Made by a program: the position numbers and the translations under genes
The notes under the pieces: model-generated
Told to the model about the DNA's origin: nothing
Seen by the model: the letters and a program-made list of their open reading frames with translations, nothing else
Database searches by the model: none
Shown here: positions 1-8,389 of the stretch, in pieces
Layout: every line of letters begins with the position of its first letter
Position numbering within the stretch: the stretch's first letter is position 1
Assembly: GCA_045640905.1 (NCBI GenBank)
Contig: JAZUFW010000045.1
Coordinates: forward strand, 1-37,096
Direction of reading: 5' to 3'
Length of the DNA: 37,096 bases
From: JAILLW01 sp045640905
GTDB lineage: Bacteria; Bacillota; Clostridia; Lachnospirales; Lachnospiraceae

Positions 1-577
1 ACAGATTGTATCCGCACTTCCACCTGACAGACAGGCGGATGTTGCAAAGCGTATAGCTGTTATGGACAGAACATCACCGGATGTTATTAAGGAAGTTGAA
101 AAAGTGCTGGAATCAAAGCTTGCATCACTGGTCAACCAGGATTACACAATTATCGGTGGCGTAGATGCAGTAGTAGAAATTTTGAATACAGTAGACCGTG
201 GTACAGAAAAGCATATCATGGAAACTCTCGAAATCGAAGAACCGGAATTGGCAGACGAAATCAGAAAGAAGATGTTCGTATTCGAAGATATCTTGCTGCT
301 TGATGACAGAGCTATTCAGAGAGTACTTCGTGATGTTGATAATAATGACCTGGGTATGGCCCTTAAGGGCGCTAACGAACAGGTTCAGACAGCTATCTTT
401 AATAACCTGTCAAAGAGACTGGCAACCATGATTAAGGAAGATATGGAATTCATGGGACCGGTACGTATGAAGGACGTTGAAGAAGCACAGCAGAAGATAG
501 TTTCTGTAATACGTAAGCTTGAAGATTCCGGTGAAATTGTTATTTCCAGAGGCGGAGGTGACGAGATAGTTGTCTAA
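1..577 (+). CDS. fliG: Flagellar motor switch protein FliG, 3' part (5' end outside window)
   Basis: FliG is a C-ring protein on the cytoplasmic face of the basal body. It couples stator ion flow to rotation and works with FliM and FliY. The reading frame is open from base 2 to the TAA at 575-577, so the gene enters from the left. The visible part is about 191 residues, the middle and C-terminal domains. It starts in the ALPPDRQADVAKRIAVMDRT region that precedes the FliG middle domain and ends in the motor domain, where the charged stretch FVFEDILLLDDRAIQRVLRDV (about window 270-334) interacts with MotA. The first ATG in frame (base 62) is internal, not the true start. The end overlaps fliH by 8 bases. 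Identification is firm from the motifs and from the following fliH-fliI-fliJ order. Confidence 0.97.
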   Translation, partial: QIVSALPPDRQADVAKRIAVMDRTSPDVIKEVEKVLESKLASLVNQDYTIIGGVDAVVEILNTVDRGTEKHIMETLEIEEPELADEIRKKMFVFEDILLLDDRAIQRVLRDVDNNDLGMALKGANEQVQTAIFNNLSKRLATMIKEDMEFMGPVRMKDVEEAQQKIVSVIRKLEDSGEIVISRGGGDEIVV

Positions 578-1427
578 TATATTCAAAGGCTACAGCGTAT
601 CCGTCGAAGAATCTTCGCGAGTGGTGGATGTCAATGACATTATTGCCAGGAAACTGCAGGAAGAAGAGGAAAAAAGAATCCGTCTGCAGGCTATTTCCGA
701 TGAAAACTATGATTCGGATGAGTTTTTTGAAGGACTGCCTGCCGAAAACATAGATGCTCTCTTGGATGAGGAAGCCGAAAGTGCTGTTATAAAAAGCGCA
801 AACCGTGAAGAACTCGAAAGAATAGACGCGGAATTGCAAAGCGCAAAGGACGAACTTGCGTCTATCAAAGAAGAGGCGCAGGGCGTTTTGGAAGATGCTT
901 ACCGAGAGGCCGAAGACGTAAAGGCAAAAGCCTATGACGAGGGCCATCGTGAAGGATATGAAGTCGGATACAATGAGGGAATGAATGAGATTTCCGCAAT
1001 GAAGCAGGAGCTTCAGCGTCATTCCGAGGAATTGGAAAACGATTACCGCGAAAAGATAGTTCAGTTGGAACCTGAATTTGTCGATGCACTGACAGATATT
1101 TATGAGCACATTTTCTGTGTTGATCTCGATACCTACAGAGGAATAGTATCGCATTTACTGGTAGATGCCATTAATAATTCCGAAGGGGCAAAGAATATAA
1201 TGGTTCACGTTTCCAGAGAGGATTATTTGGATGTGTACGCTCAGAAAGAAGATATTCTGGCACAGACAGGTATGACGGAAAACAATGTGGAATTTGTACA
1301 GGACGCCACATTGCCGCAGGGAGGATGCCTCATCGAAACCGACAGCGGTGTGTTTGACTGCTCGTTGGAAACGGAATTGAAGGAATTAAAACGTAAGCTG
1401 ATGCTTTTATCATATCGAAGAGAATAG
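570..1427 (+). CDS. fliH: Flagellar assembly protein FliH (export ATPase regulator)
   Basis: FliH binds and regulates the export ATPase FliI and links it to the C ring in the flagellar type III secretion system. The protein is 285 aa and hydrophilic. It has a long Glu/Lys/Ala-rich coiled coil at about residues 85-165 with the spaced-glycine stretch EGHREGYEVGYNEGMNE typical of FliH, followed by the compact C-terminal FliH domain. The start is a TTG at 570. The strong Shine-Dalgarno GGAGGTG at 553-559, inside fliG, sits 10 bases upstream, and no better-placed start exists. The 8-base overlap with fliG suggests translational coupling. FliH is a fast-evolving family, so the call rests on length, coil composition and position just before fliI. 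Confidence 0.9.
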   Translation: MSNIFKGYSVSVEESSRVVDVNDIIARKLQEEEEKRIRLQAISDENYDSDEFFEGLPAENIDALLDEEAESAVIKSANREELERIDAELQSAKDELASIKEEAQGVLEDAYREAEDVKAKAYDEGHREGYEVGYNEGMNEISAMKQELQRHSEELENDYREKIVQLEPEFVDALTDIYEHIFCVDLDTYRGIVSHLLVDAINNSEGAKNIMVHVSREDYLDVYAQKEDILAQTGMTENNVEFVQDATLPQGGCLIETDSGVFDCSLETELKELKRKLMLLSYRRE

Positions 1428-1428
1428 T

Positions 1429-2742
1429 ATGGACATTAATTTTGATAAATACAATGCCATATTCGGAGAAAAGTTGTTTAAAACCCGCGGTAAGGTGGTA
1501 AATGCAGTAGGTTTGACCATTGAAACCGCAGGGCCCATGGCAAAGCTCGGGGATTTGTGCTACATATATCCGAGCAAGATAGCCGAATCGCAAAAGCCGG
1601 CACTGGCAGAAGTAGTAGGGTTTAAAGAAGGCAAAAACTTATTGATGCCCTATGAAAATGTAGAAGGTATCGGTCCGGGATCAGGTGTTGAAAATACCGG
1701 AAGCCCGCTGATGGTCAGGGTTGACGATTCGCTTTTGGGACATACGGTCGACGGCCTGGGAAGATGCAATGAAGATGTATATGTTTCGGGTAAGGAGTAT
1801 TGCGTGGAAGCAGGTGCGCCGGATCCGATGAAGAGAAAGATTATTTCGGATGTTCTGCCTTTGGGCGTAAAGGCCGTGGATGGCTTAATTACCGTAGGTA
1901 AGGGACAACGAATAGGCATTTTTGCAGGTTCCGGTGTCGGTAAATCGACATTGATGGGCATGTTTGCCAGAAACACCAAGGCTGATATTAACGTAATAGC
2001 TTTAATCGGTGAACGAGGAAGAGAAGTACGCGAGTTTATCGAAAGAGATTTGGGGCCCGAAGGAATGAAACGCTCGGTGGTTGTCATTGCAACTTCCGAC
2101 AAGCCTGCTTTGGAACGAAAAAAAGCGGCGCAAACCGCTACGGCCATCGCTGAGTATTTCAGAGATCAGGGTAAAGATGTTTTGCTCATGATGGATTCGA
2201 TGACTCGATTCTGTATGGCGCAAAGAGAAATAGGGTTGGCATCCGGAGAACCTCCTGTATCGAGAGGATACCCGCCTTCCGTATATTCGGAATTGCCGAA
2301 GCTTTTGGAAAGAGCAGGATGCTCCGACAAAGGCTCCATCACGGGACTTTATACGGTACTTGTAGACGGTGATGATTTTAATGAGCCTATCACAGATACG
2401 GCGAGATCCATTTTGGACGGCCATATCATGTTGGATCGTAGACTGGCTCACAAAAACCATTATCCCGCCGTTGATGTACTTCAGAGTATCAGCCGATGCA
2501 TGTCGCAGATAGCAACGAGAGAACATAAGGCGGCAGCCGGAAAACTGAAAAACGTATTGGCTACCTATAATGAAGCCGAAGATTTGATTAATATCGGAGC
2601 GTACAGAGCAGGGTCGAATGCCAATATTGATTATGCAATAAAGAAGATTAATGCCGTTAATGAGTTTTTGATGCAGGAAACGGAAGCTAAGTATACATTC
2701 GAGCAGACGGTCGATATGCTCGCTAAACTTTTTGAAGATTAA
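1429..2742 (+). CDS. fliI: Flagellum-specific ATPase FliI
   Basis: FliI is the cytoplasmic ATPase of the flagellar type III export apparatus. It is related to the F1-ATPase beta subunit and unloads substrates and chaperones. The protein is 437 aa, the usual length. Walker A is AGSGVGKS at residues 166-173, Walker B is the hydrophobic run ending in MMDSMTRF, and the family signature PPSVYSELPKLLERAG follows. The ATG at 1429 lies one base after the fliH TAG, so the genes are probably coupled. The gene shows no truncation or missing key residue. Confidence 0.98.
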   Translation: MDINFDKYNAIFGEKLFKTRGKVVNAVGLTIETAGPMAKLGDLCYIYPSKIAESQKPALAEVVGFKEGKNLLMPYENVEGIGPGSGVENTGSPLMVRVDDSLLGHTVDGLGRCNEDVYVSGKEYCVEAGAPDPMKRKIISDVLPLGVKAVDGLITVGKGQRIGIFAGSGVGKSTLMGMFARNTKADINVIALIGERGREVREFIERDLGPEGMKRSVVVIATSDKPALERKKAAQTATAIAEYFRDQGKDVLLMMDSMTRFCMAQREIGLASGEPPVSRGYPPSVYSELPKLLERAGCSDKGSITGLYTVLVDGDDFNEPITDTARSILDGHIMLDRRLAHKNHYPAVDVLQSISRCMSQIATREHKAAAGKLKNVLATYNEAEDLINIGAYRAGSNANIDYAIKKINAVNEFLMQETEAKYTFEQTVDMLAKLFED

Positions 2743-2746
2743 GTGA

Positions 2747-3193
2747 ATGGCTAAGTTTAAGTACAGAATGCAGAGCATTCTGAATATCAAAGAAAAACTC
2801 GAGGAGCAGGCAAAGAACGAGTTTGCCGCTGCCAGGAAGCGCCTTGACGAAGAAGAAGAGAAAATGGAATCGCTCAGGCAAAGAAAGCGTGAGTACGAGG
2901 AAAAAGGGCGTGAACTAAGGCAAAGCACGCTGAATATTTTGGAACTTAACGAAAATAAGGCGGCTATTGACAGAATGGATGAGTTTATTGCGCTGCAGCA
3001 GATTGAAGTCAACAAGGCAGCAGCCTTTTTGGAAAATGCCAGAGTAAAGTTGACGGAAGCCATGCAGGAAGCAAAGATTCACAATCGACTCAAGGAAAAA
3101 GCTTTCGAAGAATTCAAAAAGGAATTGAATGCTCAGGAAGCAAAAGAAATAGACGAATTGACGAGTTATACTTACGGACAAAAACAAGGTTGA
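2747..3193 (+). CDS. fliJ: Flagellar export protein FliJ
   Basis: FliJ is the small coiled-coil stalk protein inserted in the FliI hexamer. It activates export gating and recycles chaperones. The protein is 148 aa with the typical start MAKFKYRMQSILNIKEKLEEQ and is alpha-helical and charged throughout, with no membrane segment. The ATG lies four bases after the fliI stop. The stop codon (TGA 3191-3193) falls inside the first unit of a 19-bp tandem repeat, so the repeat array touches the coding end. FliJ is poorly conserved in sequence; the call rests on its N-terminus, its length and its position after fliI. Confidence 0.92.
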   Translation: MAKFKYRMQSILNIKEKLEEQAKNEFAAARKRLDEEEEKMESLRQRKREYEEKGRELRQSTLNILELNENKAAIDRMDEFIALQQIEVNKAAAFLENARVKLTEAMQEAKIHNRLKEKAFEEFKKELNAQEAKEIDELTSYTYGQKQG

Positions 3194-3264
3194 CATAACT
3201 CCAAATAGTTTACATAACTCCAGATGGTTTACATAATTTGAAATGGTTTACATAACTCAACATA
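3189..3264 (+). repeat. Four tandem copies of a 19-bp repeat between fliJ and the ylxF-like gene
   Basis: The units lie at 3189-3207, 3208-3226, 3227-3245 and 3246-3264 with core GTTTACATAACTCCAAATG. Units 1 and 2 differ at a few positions, unit 3 diverges in its middle (ATAATTTGAA) and unit 4 decays at its end. The period is exactly 19 bp with no spacers, so this is a tandem array and not CRISPR. The first unit contains the fliJ stop codon. Each unit carries TTTACA or TTGACA, resembling a -35 hexamer. No function is assigned. Confidence 0.85.
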
Positions 3265-3298
3265 ACAACAATGCAATGATTTGCGATAAGGATTAAGT

Positions 3299-4177
3299 AT
3301 GGCAGATGAAGTTATGACGCCGGAACAGGCCAAAGCCGAACATCAGCGTCTGAAAGAAGAAAAGAAAAAACTTCAGAATGAACAAAAAGAGCAGAAGAAA
3401 GCTGCCAAGAAAAGAGCTAAAGAGATAGCGAACGAAGAAGCCGAACTTATGGAAGAAGAGGAAGAAGGCGGCGGTTCGGTTTTCCTGGTTACTTTTGTTA
3501 TTGTGCTTATTTGGATTGCTATTTTGTGCCTCGTTGTCAAACTGGATTTGGGCGGTTTCGGTTCCAATGTCCTGTATCCGGTTTTGAAGGATGTGCCTGT
3601 AGTTAATCTGATTTTGCCCAAGCAGTCCGAGGTAGTGGTTTCCGACGAAAATGCCGGAGCATACGGCGGATATGACAATCTGCAGGAAGCGGTAGATTAC
3701 ATCAAAGAATTGGAATTGGAACTTGAAAGAGCCAATTCGGCAAATTCCACGAGTTCCGAAGATATAGAGACTATGAAAGCAGAAATCGAAAGACTGAAAA
3801 CTTTCGAGGATGCTCAGATTGAATTCCAAAGAATAAAGACGGAATTTTTTGAAGAAGTGGTTTATGCCGACAAGGGGCCGGGAATCGAAGAATATCAAAA
3901 GTATTTTGAAGCAATCGACCCTTCAACGGCGGAGTATTTATACAAACAGGTAGTCATTCAGAAAGAAGAAACGGATGAGGTCAAGGATTATGCGCAGGCC
4001 TATTCGGAAATGAAGCCCAAAGAGGCAGCAGCCATTTTTGAGCAGATGACGGACAACCTGGATTTGGTAGCCAGAATACTCGGGGTTATGGAACCGGCAG
4101 ACCGCGGAGCCATACTTGGCGTGATGGATGAAACAATCGCTGCACAAGTTACAAAAATTATGGATCCGGAGTCTTAA
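3299..4177 (+). CDS. YlxF/MotE-like membrane coiled-coil protein of the flagellar operon
   Basis: The protein is 292 aa. A Lys/Glu-rich cytoplasmic helix (residues 1-56) is followed by one transmembrane segment (about 61-80), a Gly/Val-rich stretch, a coiled coil at about 125-185 and a C-terminal helical domain. In that domain the run MKPKEAAAIFEQMTDNLDLVARIL, then ILGVMDETIAAQVTKIMD, is typical of the MgtE intracellular N domain fold shared by YlxF, FlbB and MotE. It occupies the position of B. subtilis ylxF, between fliJ and fliK. MotE-type proteins elsewhere act as chaperones or organisers near the stator; the exact role here is unknown. The ATG at 3299 is preceded by TAAGGA at 3287-3292. 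The family call is well supported; a specific gene symbol is not. Confidence 0.8.
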   Translation: MADEVMTPEQAKAEHQRLKEEKKKLQNEQKEQKKAAKKRAKEIANEEAELMEEEEEGGGSVFLVTFVIVLIWIAILCLVVKLDLGGFGSNVLYPVLKDVPVVNLILPKQSEVVVSDENAGAYGGYDNLQEAVDYIKELELELERANSANSTSSEDIETMKAEIERLKTFEDAQIEFQRIKTEFFEEVVYADKGPGIEEYQKYFEAIDPSTAEYLYKQVVIQKEETDEVKDYAQAYSEMKPKEAAAIFEQMTDNLDLVARILGVMEPADRGAILGVMDETIAAQVTKIMDPES

Positions 4178-4201
4178 GTTTTTAGTAAATCAGTCCGATA
4201 T
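4174..4201 (+). promoter_or_regulatory. Sigma-D (sigma-28)-like promoter upstream of fliK
   Basis: TTAAGTTT at 4174-4181 and TCCGATAT at 4194-4201 each differ by one base from the Firmicute sigma-D elements TAAAGTTT and GCCGATAT, and the spacing is within one base of the usual distance. The -35 overlaps the stop codon of the upstream gene. Transcription would start about 4208-4210, giving a leader of about 30 nt before the fliK ATG at 4242. It would boost the late genes fliK, flgD and flgE under control of FliA, which is encoded 22 kb downstream. This is a sequence match only. Confidence 0.5.
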
Positions 4202-4241
4202 ATAGGATGTACCTTGAAAAACTAAATAAGGAGGAGAGCAT

Positions 4242-5663
4242 ATGACCGGTGCGTATGTAAAGGATTTTAGCTCGATTATGACATTTGTCGGATCTTCCGC
4301 TTCGAATCAGATGACGAAAACACAGCCTGATATGAATTTTTCGGATATGATGGACAAAGCATCGCAGGTAAAACCCGAAAGCAACATCGAATCGACTCCC
4401 TCAAAAAAGGATGTCAAACCTGCGGATTTTGAAAAGAAAGACAGAATTTCCGAATCCAAAGTTCCTTCCAAAGAAGTCAAGACCGAAAACAAGGAATTGA
4501 CGGAAGAGAACGCATACGATGAAGAAATCGAAAAAGCCGCACAGGAAGCCATTAAAGAAGTCGCTGAGGAACTTGATGTTACCGAAGAAGACGTAGTTAA
4601 GGCTTTGGAAGAAATGGGGCTTAACCCCATGGCAATTCTCGATACCGAGAATTTGAACGGTTTGATTATCACCTTAAGTGAGGAAGACCCGATTGAACTA
4701 GTCACCAACGAAAACCTCTTTAACACGGTACAGGATCTGACAACTGCGATAGACGCTATCGTAGGGGATTTAGCAGATGATATGGACATTGAATTTTCTA
4801 AAGTCGTCGAAATGATTGAGAATGCCGAAACTCAATCTTCTGTAACCGAAGAAATGCAAATGAGTGTCGAAGCTAATTCGGAACCTGACATTGTTAAGGG
4901 AATTGTTACCGAAGAACCGAAGGCTGAAGATGAAACTTTAGTAAAATCAAGTTTCAAATCGAATGACAGCGAGATAACGGTGGAAACGGATTCCAAAGGA
5001 AATCTCGTAAAGGTTCAGAACGTAACAGAAAACAAAGTTGATGATAAGCAGAGTGATTCGAAAGACAATGAAAGCGAAGATGCGGAATCAGATCTTTCGA
5101 AAGACCATTCATTTAAAGCAATGGAAGCGTTGAGCAACAATGTTTCCAAAGACACGAACAGCATTTCCGATGTTCCAAATGTGCAGGAAACGTTCTTAAG
5201 CAATGAAACCCGTGAAATAATGGACCAGATAATGGACCACATCAAGGTGAATGCAAAGCCCGACATGGACGAACTGCAAATGCAGTTGCATCCCGAATCA
5301 CTGGGAACGGTTAAAGTTAATTTGACCAACAAAGCCGGAGAAATCACTGCAGAATTCAAAGTTCAAAACGAAACAGTCAAAGCTGCCGTAGAAGCCCAAC
5401 TCAATGAACTGAGGGAAACACTTCGCGAAAGCGGAACGAAAGTTACCGAGGTTTCCGTATCGGTGGATACTCAAGGATTTGATTCAAATCTTTGGAAGGG
5501 CAGAGAGGACAGACCCGATGAAGGAACAAACAAGCAAAGAAGAATGAGACGAATTGATTTGAATTCGCTCGACGCATTGTTTGAAGATGAAGCTTCGGAG
5601 GAAGAAATCCTGGCAGCGAAGGTAATGGAAATAAACGGAAACACTGTTGACTATCAGGCATAA
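4242..5663 (+). CDS. fliK: Flagellar hook-length control protein FliK
   Basis: FliK is the secreted ruler that measures the hook and switches the export gate protein FlhB from hook to filament substrates. The protein is 473 aa. A long acidic, Ser/Glu/Lys-rich and probably disordered region (about 1-340) is followed by the conserved hook-length control domain at about 350-415, with LQMQLHPESLGTVKVNL and the paired amphipathic helices ending in LRETLRESGTKVTEVSVSV. The ATG at 4242 has AAGGAGGAG at 4228-4236. A sigma-D-like promoter lies just upstream. The low-complexity N-terminus is typical of the family and cannot be aligned by eye; the C-terminal domain makes the call secure. Confidence 0.93.
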   Translation: MTGAYVKDFSSIMTFVGSSASNQMTKTQPDMNFSDMMDKASQVKPESNIESTPSKKDVKPADFEKKDRISESKVPSKEVKTENKELTEENAYDEEIEKAAQEAIKEVAEELDVTEEDVVKALEEMGLNPMAILDTENLNGLIITLSEEDPIELVTNENLFNTVQDLTTAIDAIVGDLADDMDIEFSKVVEMIENAETQSSVTEEMQMSVEANSEPDIVKGIVTEEPKAEDETLVKSSFKSNDSEITVETDSKGNLVKVQNVTENKVDDKQSDSKDNESEDAESDLSKDHSFKAMEALSNNVSKDTNSISDVPNVQETFLSNETREIMDQIMDHIKVNAKPDMDELQMQLHPESLGTVKVNLTNKAGEITAEFKVQNETVKAAVEAQLNELRETLRESGTKVTEVSVSVDTQGFDSNLWKGREDRPDEGTNKQRRMRRIDLNSLDALFEDEASEEEILAAKVMEINGNTVDYQA

Positions 5664-5677
5664 GAAAGGAGTACGAT

Positions 5678-6478
5678 ATGGGAGTAAGCGCAGTAGTAAA
5701 AGATGGCGAAATCGTTCAGACAGCTTCCCAGGTATCAGCTCAGAAACAGGCAACTACAAAATCCGAAAAGAGTGCTCCGGACGGATATGATAAAGACGCG
5801 TTCCTGCAGCTTTTGGTAGCACAGATGAAATATCAGGATCCCTTGGAACCTACTTCAAATACGGAATACATTTCACAGTATGCAACCTTCTCACAGGTTG
5901 AACAGCTGCAGAACATGGCTTCTTCAATGGATTTGGGCAGAGCTTCATCGATGGTTGGCCAGACAGTTCAGATAACAACCACCGACGACAAGGGACAGGA
6001 AAAGATAGTTGAAGGTGTAGTTGATTACGTTAAGTATGAAAACAATAAGGCTTATGTTTCGGTTAACGGTGAATTGTACGGAGCCGATTCCGTAACAGCC
6101 ATAATCGAACCCGAGTACAACACAGCCTTTAACCTGGCCAATGCATTGGCAGATGAAATCAATAAACTTCCTTCACTTTCGGCATTGACAGTTGCCGATG
6201 CCGCAAAGGTAAATTCTTTGATAGAAGCATATAACAGCCTGTCGCCTTATCAGCAATCGTTCATGGACAGCTCGTACGCAGATGCGTTAAACAGCTATTC
6301 AGCCAGAATGAAGGAATTGCTTTTACAGGCCGAAGCAGAGGCCAAAGCGGATGAAGCAACAGAAGAAGCCGCTACGGAAGAAGCGCAGGAAGGAACAATC
6401 GCTTCCGAAGAAGAAATTGAAGAAAACGAAAATAGTGAAGATAACGAAGAAACAGTAGAAGGTGTCACCGAAGCTTAG
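5678..6478 (+). CDS. flgD: Flagellar hook-capping protein FlgD with C-terminal helical extension
   Basis: FlgD forms the cap that guides FlgE polymerisation at the growing hook tip. The diagnostic N-terminal domain is at residues 37-80: FLQLLVAQMKYQDPLEP, then NTEYISQYATFSQVEQLQNM. The strand-rich portion at about 88-145 (SSMVGQTVQIT, then VDYVKYENNKAYVSVNG) matches the FlgD core. Residues 152-217 are extra: a helical module with spaced hydrophobics and NSLIEAYNSLSPYQQSFM, which resembles the helical modules of Gram-positive surface proteins. A very acidic tail of about 50 residues follows. At 266 aa it is longer than the short B. subtilis FlgD. AAGGAG precedes the ATG. The gene lies between fliK and the TIGR02530-type gene. 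Confidence 0.93.
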   Translation: MGVSAVVKDGEIVQTASQVSAQKQATTKSEKSAPDGYDKDAFLQLLVAQMKYQDPLEPTSNTEYISQYATFSQVEQLQNMASSMDLGRASSMVGQTVQITTTDDKGQEKIVEGVVDYVKYENNKAYVSVNGELYGADSVTAIIEPEYNTAFNLANALADEINKLPSLSALTVADAAKVNSLIEAYNSLSPYQQSFMDSSYADALNSYSARMKELLLQAEAEAKADEATEEAATEEAQEGTIASEEEIEENENSEDNEETVEGVTEA

Positions 6479-6505
6479 ACGAAGGTCTAGACAAGGAGGT
6501 CGGAT

Positions 6506-6904
6506 ATGGATATTAATTCCAACAGATTCCTATCCATAGAACAGCTTCAGGATCAGTACCTAAATACAGGAAACAAGTCAAACGTTCAAAACACCGAACG
6601 TGAAGGGATATCTTTTAAGGATATCCTTTCACAGAAAAGTGTTGAAAGCTCAGGCATCAGATTTTCAAAGCATGCTACCAGCCGATTGGCAACGAGAAAT
6701 ATTGAACTTTCCGACGAACAGTTGTCAAGATTGAACGAAGGTGCTGCCAAAGCTTCTATGAAGGGCATTAAAGAATCACTCGTACTGGTCGATTCACTGG
6801 CGTTTATCGTAAATGTTCCCAGTAACACGGTAGTAACCGCCATGGACCAGACGGAAACAAACGAAAATATTTTTACAAACATTGACGGAGCCGTAATAAT
6901 GTAG
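6506..6904 (+). CDS. TIGR02530-type flagellar operon protein
   Basis: The protein is 132 aa. The signature lies at about residues 45-120: ISFKDILSQK, then GIRFSKHATSRLATRNIELSD, LNEGAAKASMKGIKESLVLVD and LAFIVNVPSNTVVTAMDQTE. This is the pattern of the small flagellar operon protein family (TIGR02530) found between flgD and flgE in many Clostridia and spirochaetes. It has no signal peptide or membrane helix and is probably cytoplasmic. Its biochemical role is not established; the position suggests hook assembly. The ATG at 6506 is preceded by AAGGAGGTC at 6494-6502. Confidence 0.85.
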   Translation: MDINSNRFLSIEQLQDQYLNTGNKSNVQNTEREGISFKDILSQKSVESSGIRFSKHATSRLATRNIELSDEQLSRLNEGAAKASMKGIKESLVLVDSLAFIVNVPSNTVVTAMDQTETNENIFTNIDGAVIM

Positions 6905-6985
6905 CCGGACCTAACGGAGGCTAAAGATCTTTTGAATGACGGATAAAGATCAAAACGGCAAATAATCTAAGGAGGTCACTTAATT

Positions 6986-8341
6986 ATGATGAGATCGCTT
7001 TATTCCGGTGTAGCCGGATTGAAAACACACCAGACCAGAATGGACGTTATAGGTAACAACATCGCTAACGTTAATACTACAGCGTACAAATCACAGTCCA
7101 TGACTTTTTCAGACCTTATGTATCAGACAACACAGTCTGCATCAGGCGCTAACGCAGCTACCGGAACAGGTGGTACAAACGCTCGCCAGATCGGTCTTGG
7201 TTCGAAGACTTCGGCAATCAAAACTGCCATTACAACTCAGGGTGCATCACAGACAACAAATGATCCTTTCGATATGATGATTACCGGAGATAATTTCTTT
7301 ATCGTATCAAACGGAACAGAGAACATGTTTACCAGAGACGGTTCTTTCTACGTAGACGGTGTAGGTAACCTTTGTATGACTTCAACAGGTTACAACGTAA
7401 TGGGATGGCTGACACAGGAAAGTGCAGACGGAACATTAACCGTTAAGCAGGATATCGTTCAGCCTCTTCAGATTATGGCTGATAAGTATATGACATATCC
7501 TCCCGAGGCTACTTCACAGGCTCAGATGTCAGGTATAGTAGACAGCTTTGATACAAACGTAGCCAACGACGGAAAAATCGTAACATTGGACTTTTACGAT
7601 AATCTGGGATTTAAATATACTTCAACTTTTAAGATTACAAATTACGATCCTGCGGATACGACAAAGACAGTTTTGGGAACGGGAGAATTTTTCCTGACAC
7701 TTACAGATATAAAGGATCCCAATGGAAACTCCGTTTTGACAGGTTCCGGCGCAACTTATTCTAAGAAAATAGAATTTGACCCTGCTAAGGGTGCTCTTAA
7801 GAAAATCGGTGGAGTTGAAACAACATCCTTCCAACTTGATTTTGCGGGAAGCACAATAGCAAGTTTCCCTCCCAGCATCACAGTTGACTGTCAGGCAATG
7901 AGCAACCTTAACAACAACGGTGCATCTACCGTAGTAGCTACCAGAGGTTCATCAACAGGCGGTGGTTCAGGACGTATGCTCGGTGAAATGTCAGGTATTT
8001 CAATTCAGAAAGACGGTATGATTTACGCAACATACGATAACGGACAGTCCAGACTTTTGGGACAGATAGCAACAGCAGCATTTGCTAATGCTTCCGGTCT
8101 TGCAAAAGAAGGAGATAACCTCTATTCCGCAACTCAGAACTCCGGCGACTTCGACGGAATCGGTGTTGATATCACAGCAGGCGGCGGATACATGAACTCA
8201 GGTGTTTTGGAAATGTCAAACGTTGACCTTTCCGCAGAGTTTACCGAAATGATTACCACACAGCGTGGTTTCCAGGCTAACAGCCGTATCATTACAGTAT
8301 CCGATACACTTTTGGAAGAATTGACCAACCTTAAGAGATAA
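6986..8341 (+). CDS. flgE: Flagellar hook protein FlgE
   Basis: FlgE is the main structural subunit of the hook, the flexible joint between rod and filament, exported by the flagellar type III system. The protein is 451 aa. The N-terminal rod/hook signature is MMRSLYSGVAGLKTHQTRMD then VIGNNIANVNTTAYK. The C-terminal signature is NVDLSAEFTEMITTQRGFQA then ITVSDTLLEELTNLKR. Between them lie the beta-rich FlgE D2 domain and a TDPFDMMITGD-type segment. The ATG at 6986 has AAGGAGG at 6970-6976. The 80-bp gap before the gene contains TAAAGATC twice but no convincing promoter. The gene appears intact and of normal length. Confidence 0.97.
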   Translation: MMRSLYSGVAGLKTHQTRMDVIGNNIANVNTTAYKSQSMTFSDLMYQTTQSASGANAATGTGGTNARQIGLGSKTSAIKTAITTQGASQTTNDPFDMMITGDNFFIVSNGTENMFTRDGSFYVDGVGNLCMTSTGYNVMGWLTQESADGTLTVKQDIVQPLQIMADKYMTYPPEATSQAQMSGIVDSFDTNVANDGKIVTLDFYDNLGFKYTSTFKITNYDPADTTKTVLGTGEFFLTLTDIKDPNGNSVLTGSGATYSKKIEFDPAKGALKKIGGVETTSFQLDFAGSTIASFPPSITVDCQAMSNLNNNGASTVVATRGSSTGGGSGRMLGEMSGISIQKDGMIYATYDNGQSRLLGQIATAAFANASGLAKEGDNLYSATQNSGDFDGIGVDITAGGGYMNSGVLEMSNVDLSAEFTEMITTQRGFQANSRIITVSDTLLEELTNLKR

Positions 8342-8389
8342 GGTAGTTGATTTATAAACTAATATAAAATACGATGTTTCGGCATTGCA

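Noticed and set aside
540..1154. Minus-strand open frame over fliH
   Set aside because: It is a shadow of fliH with Phe/Leu-rich composition and no ribosome-binding site.
2002..3063. Minus-strand open frame of 353 codons across fliI and fliJ
   Set aside because: It is antisense to two well-supported genes, has no recognisable motifs, and is rich in Ser/Phe/Arg as expected from the complement of Glu/Lys-rich coding.
3189..3264. CRISPR array
   Set aside because: Units are contiguous with a 19-bp period, no spacers and no cas genes nearby.
6930..6960. Sigma-D promoter before flgE
   Set aside because: TAAAGATC is present twice, but the downstream ACGGATAA has two mismatches and the wrong spacing, so support is too weak.
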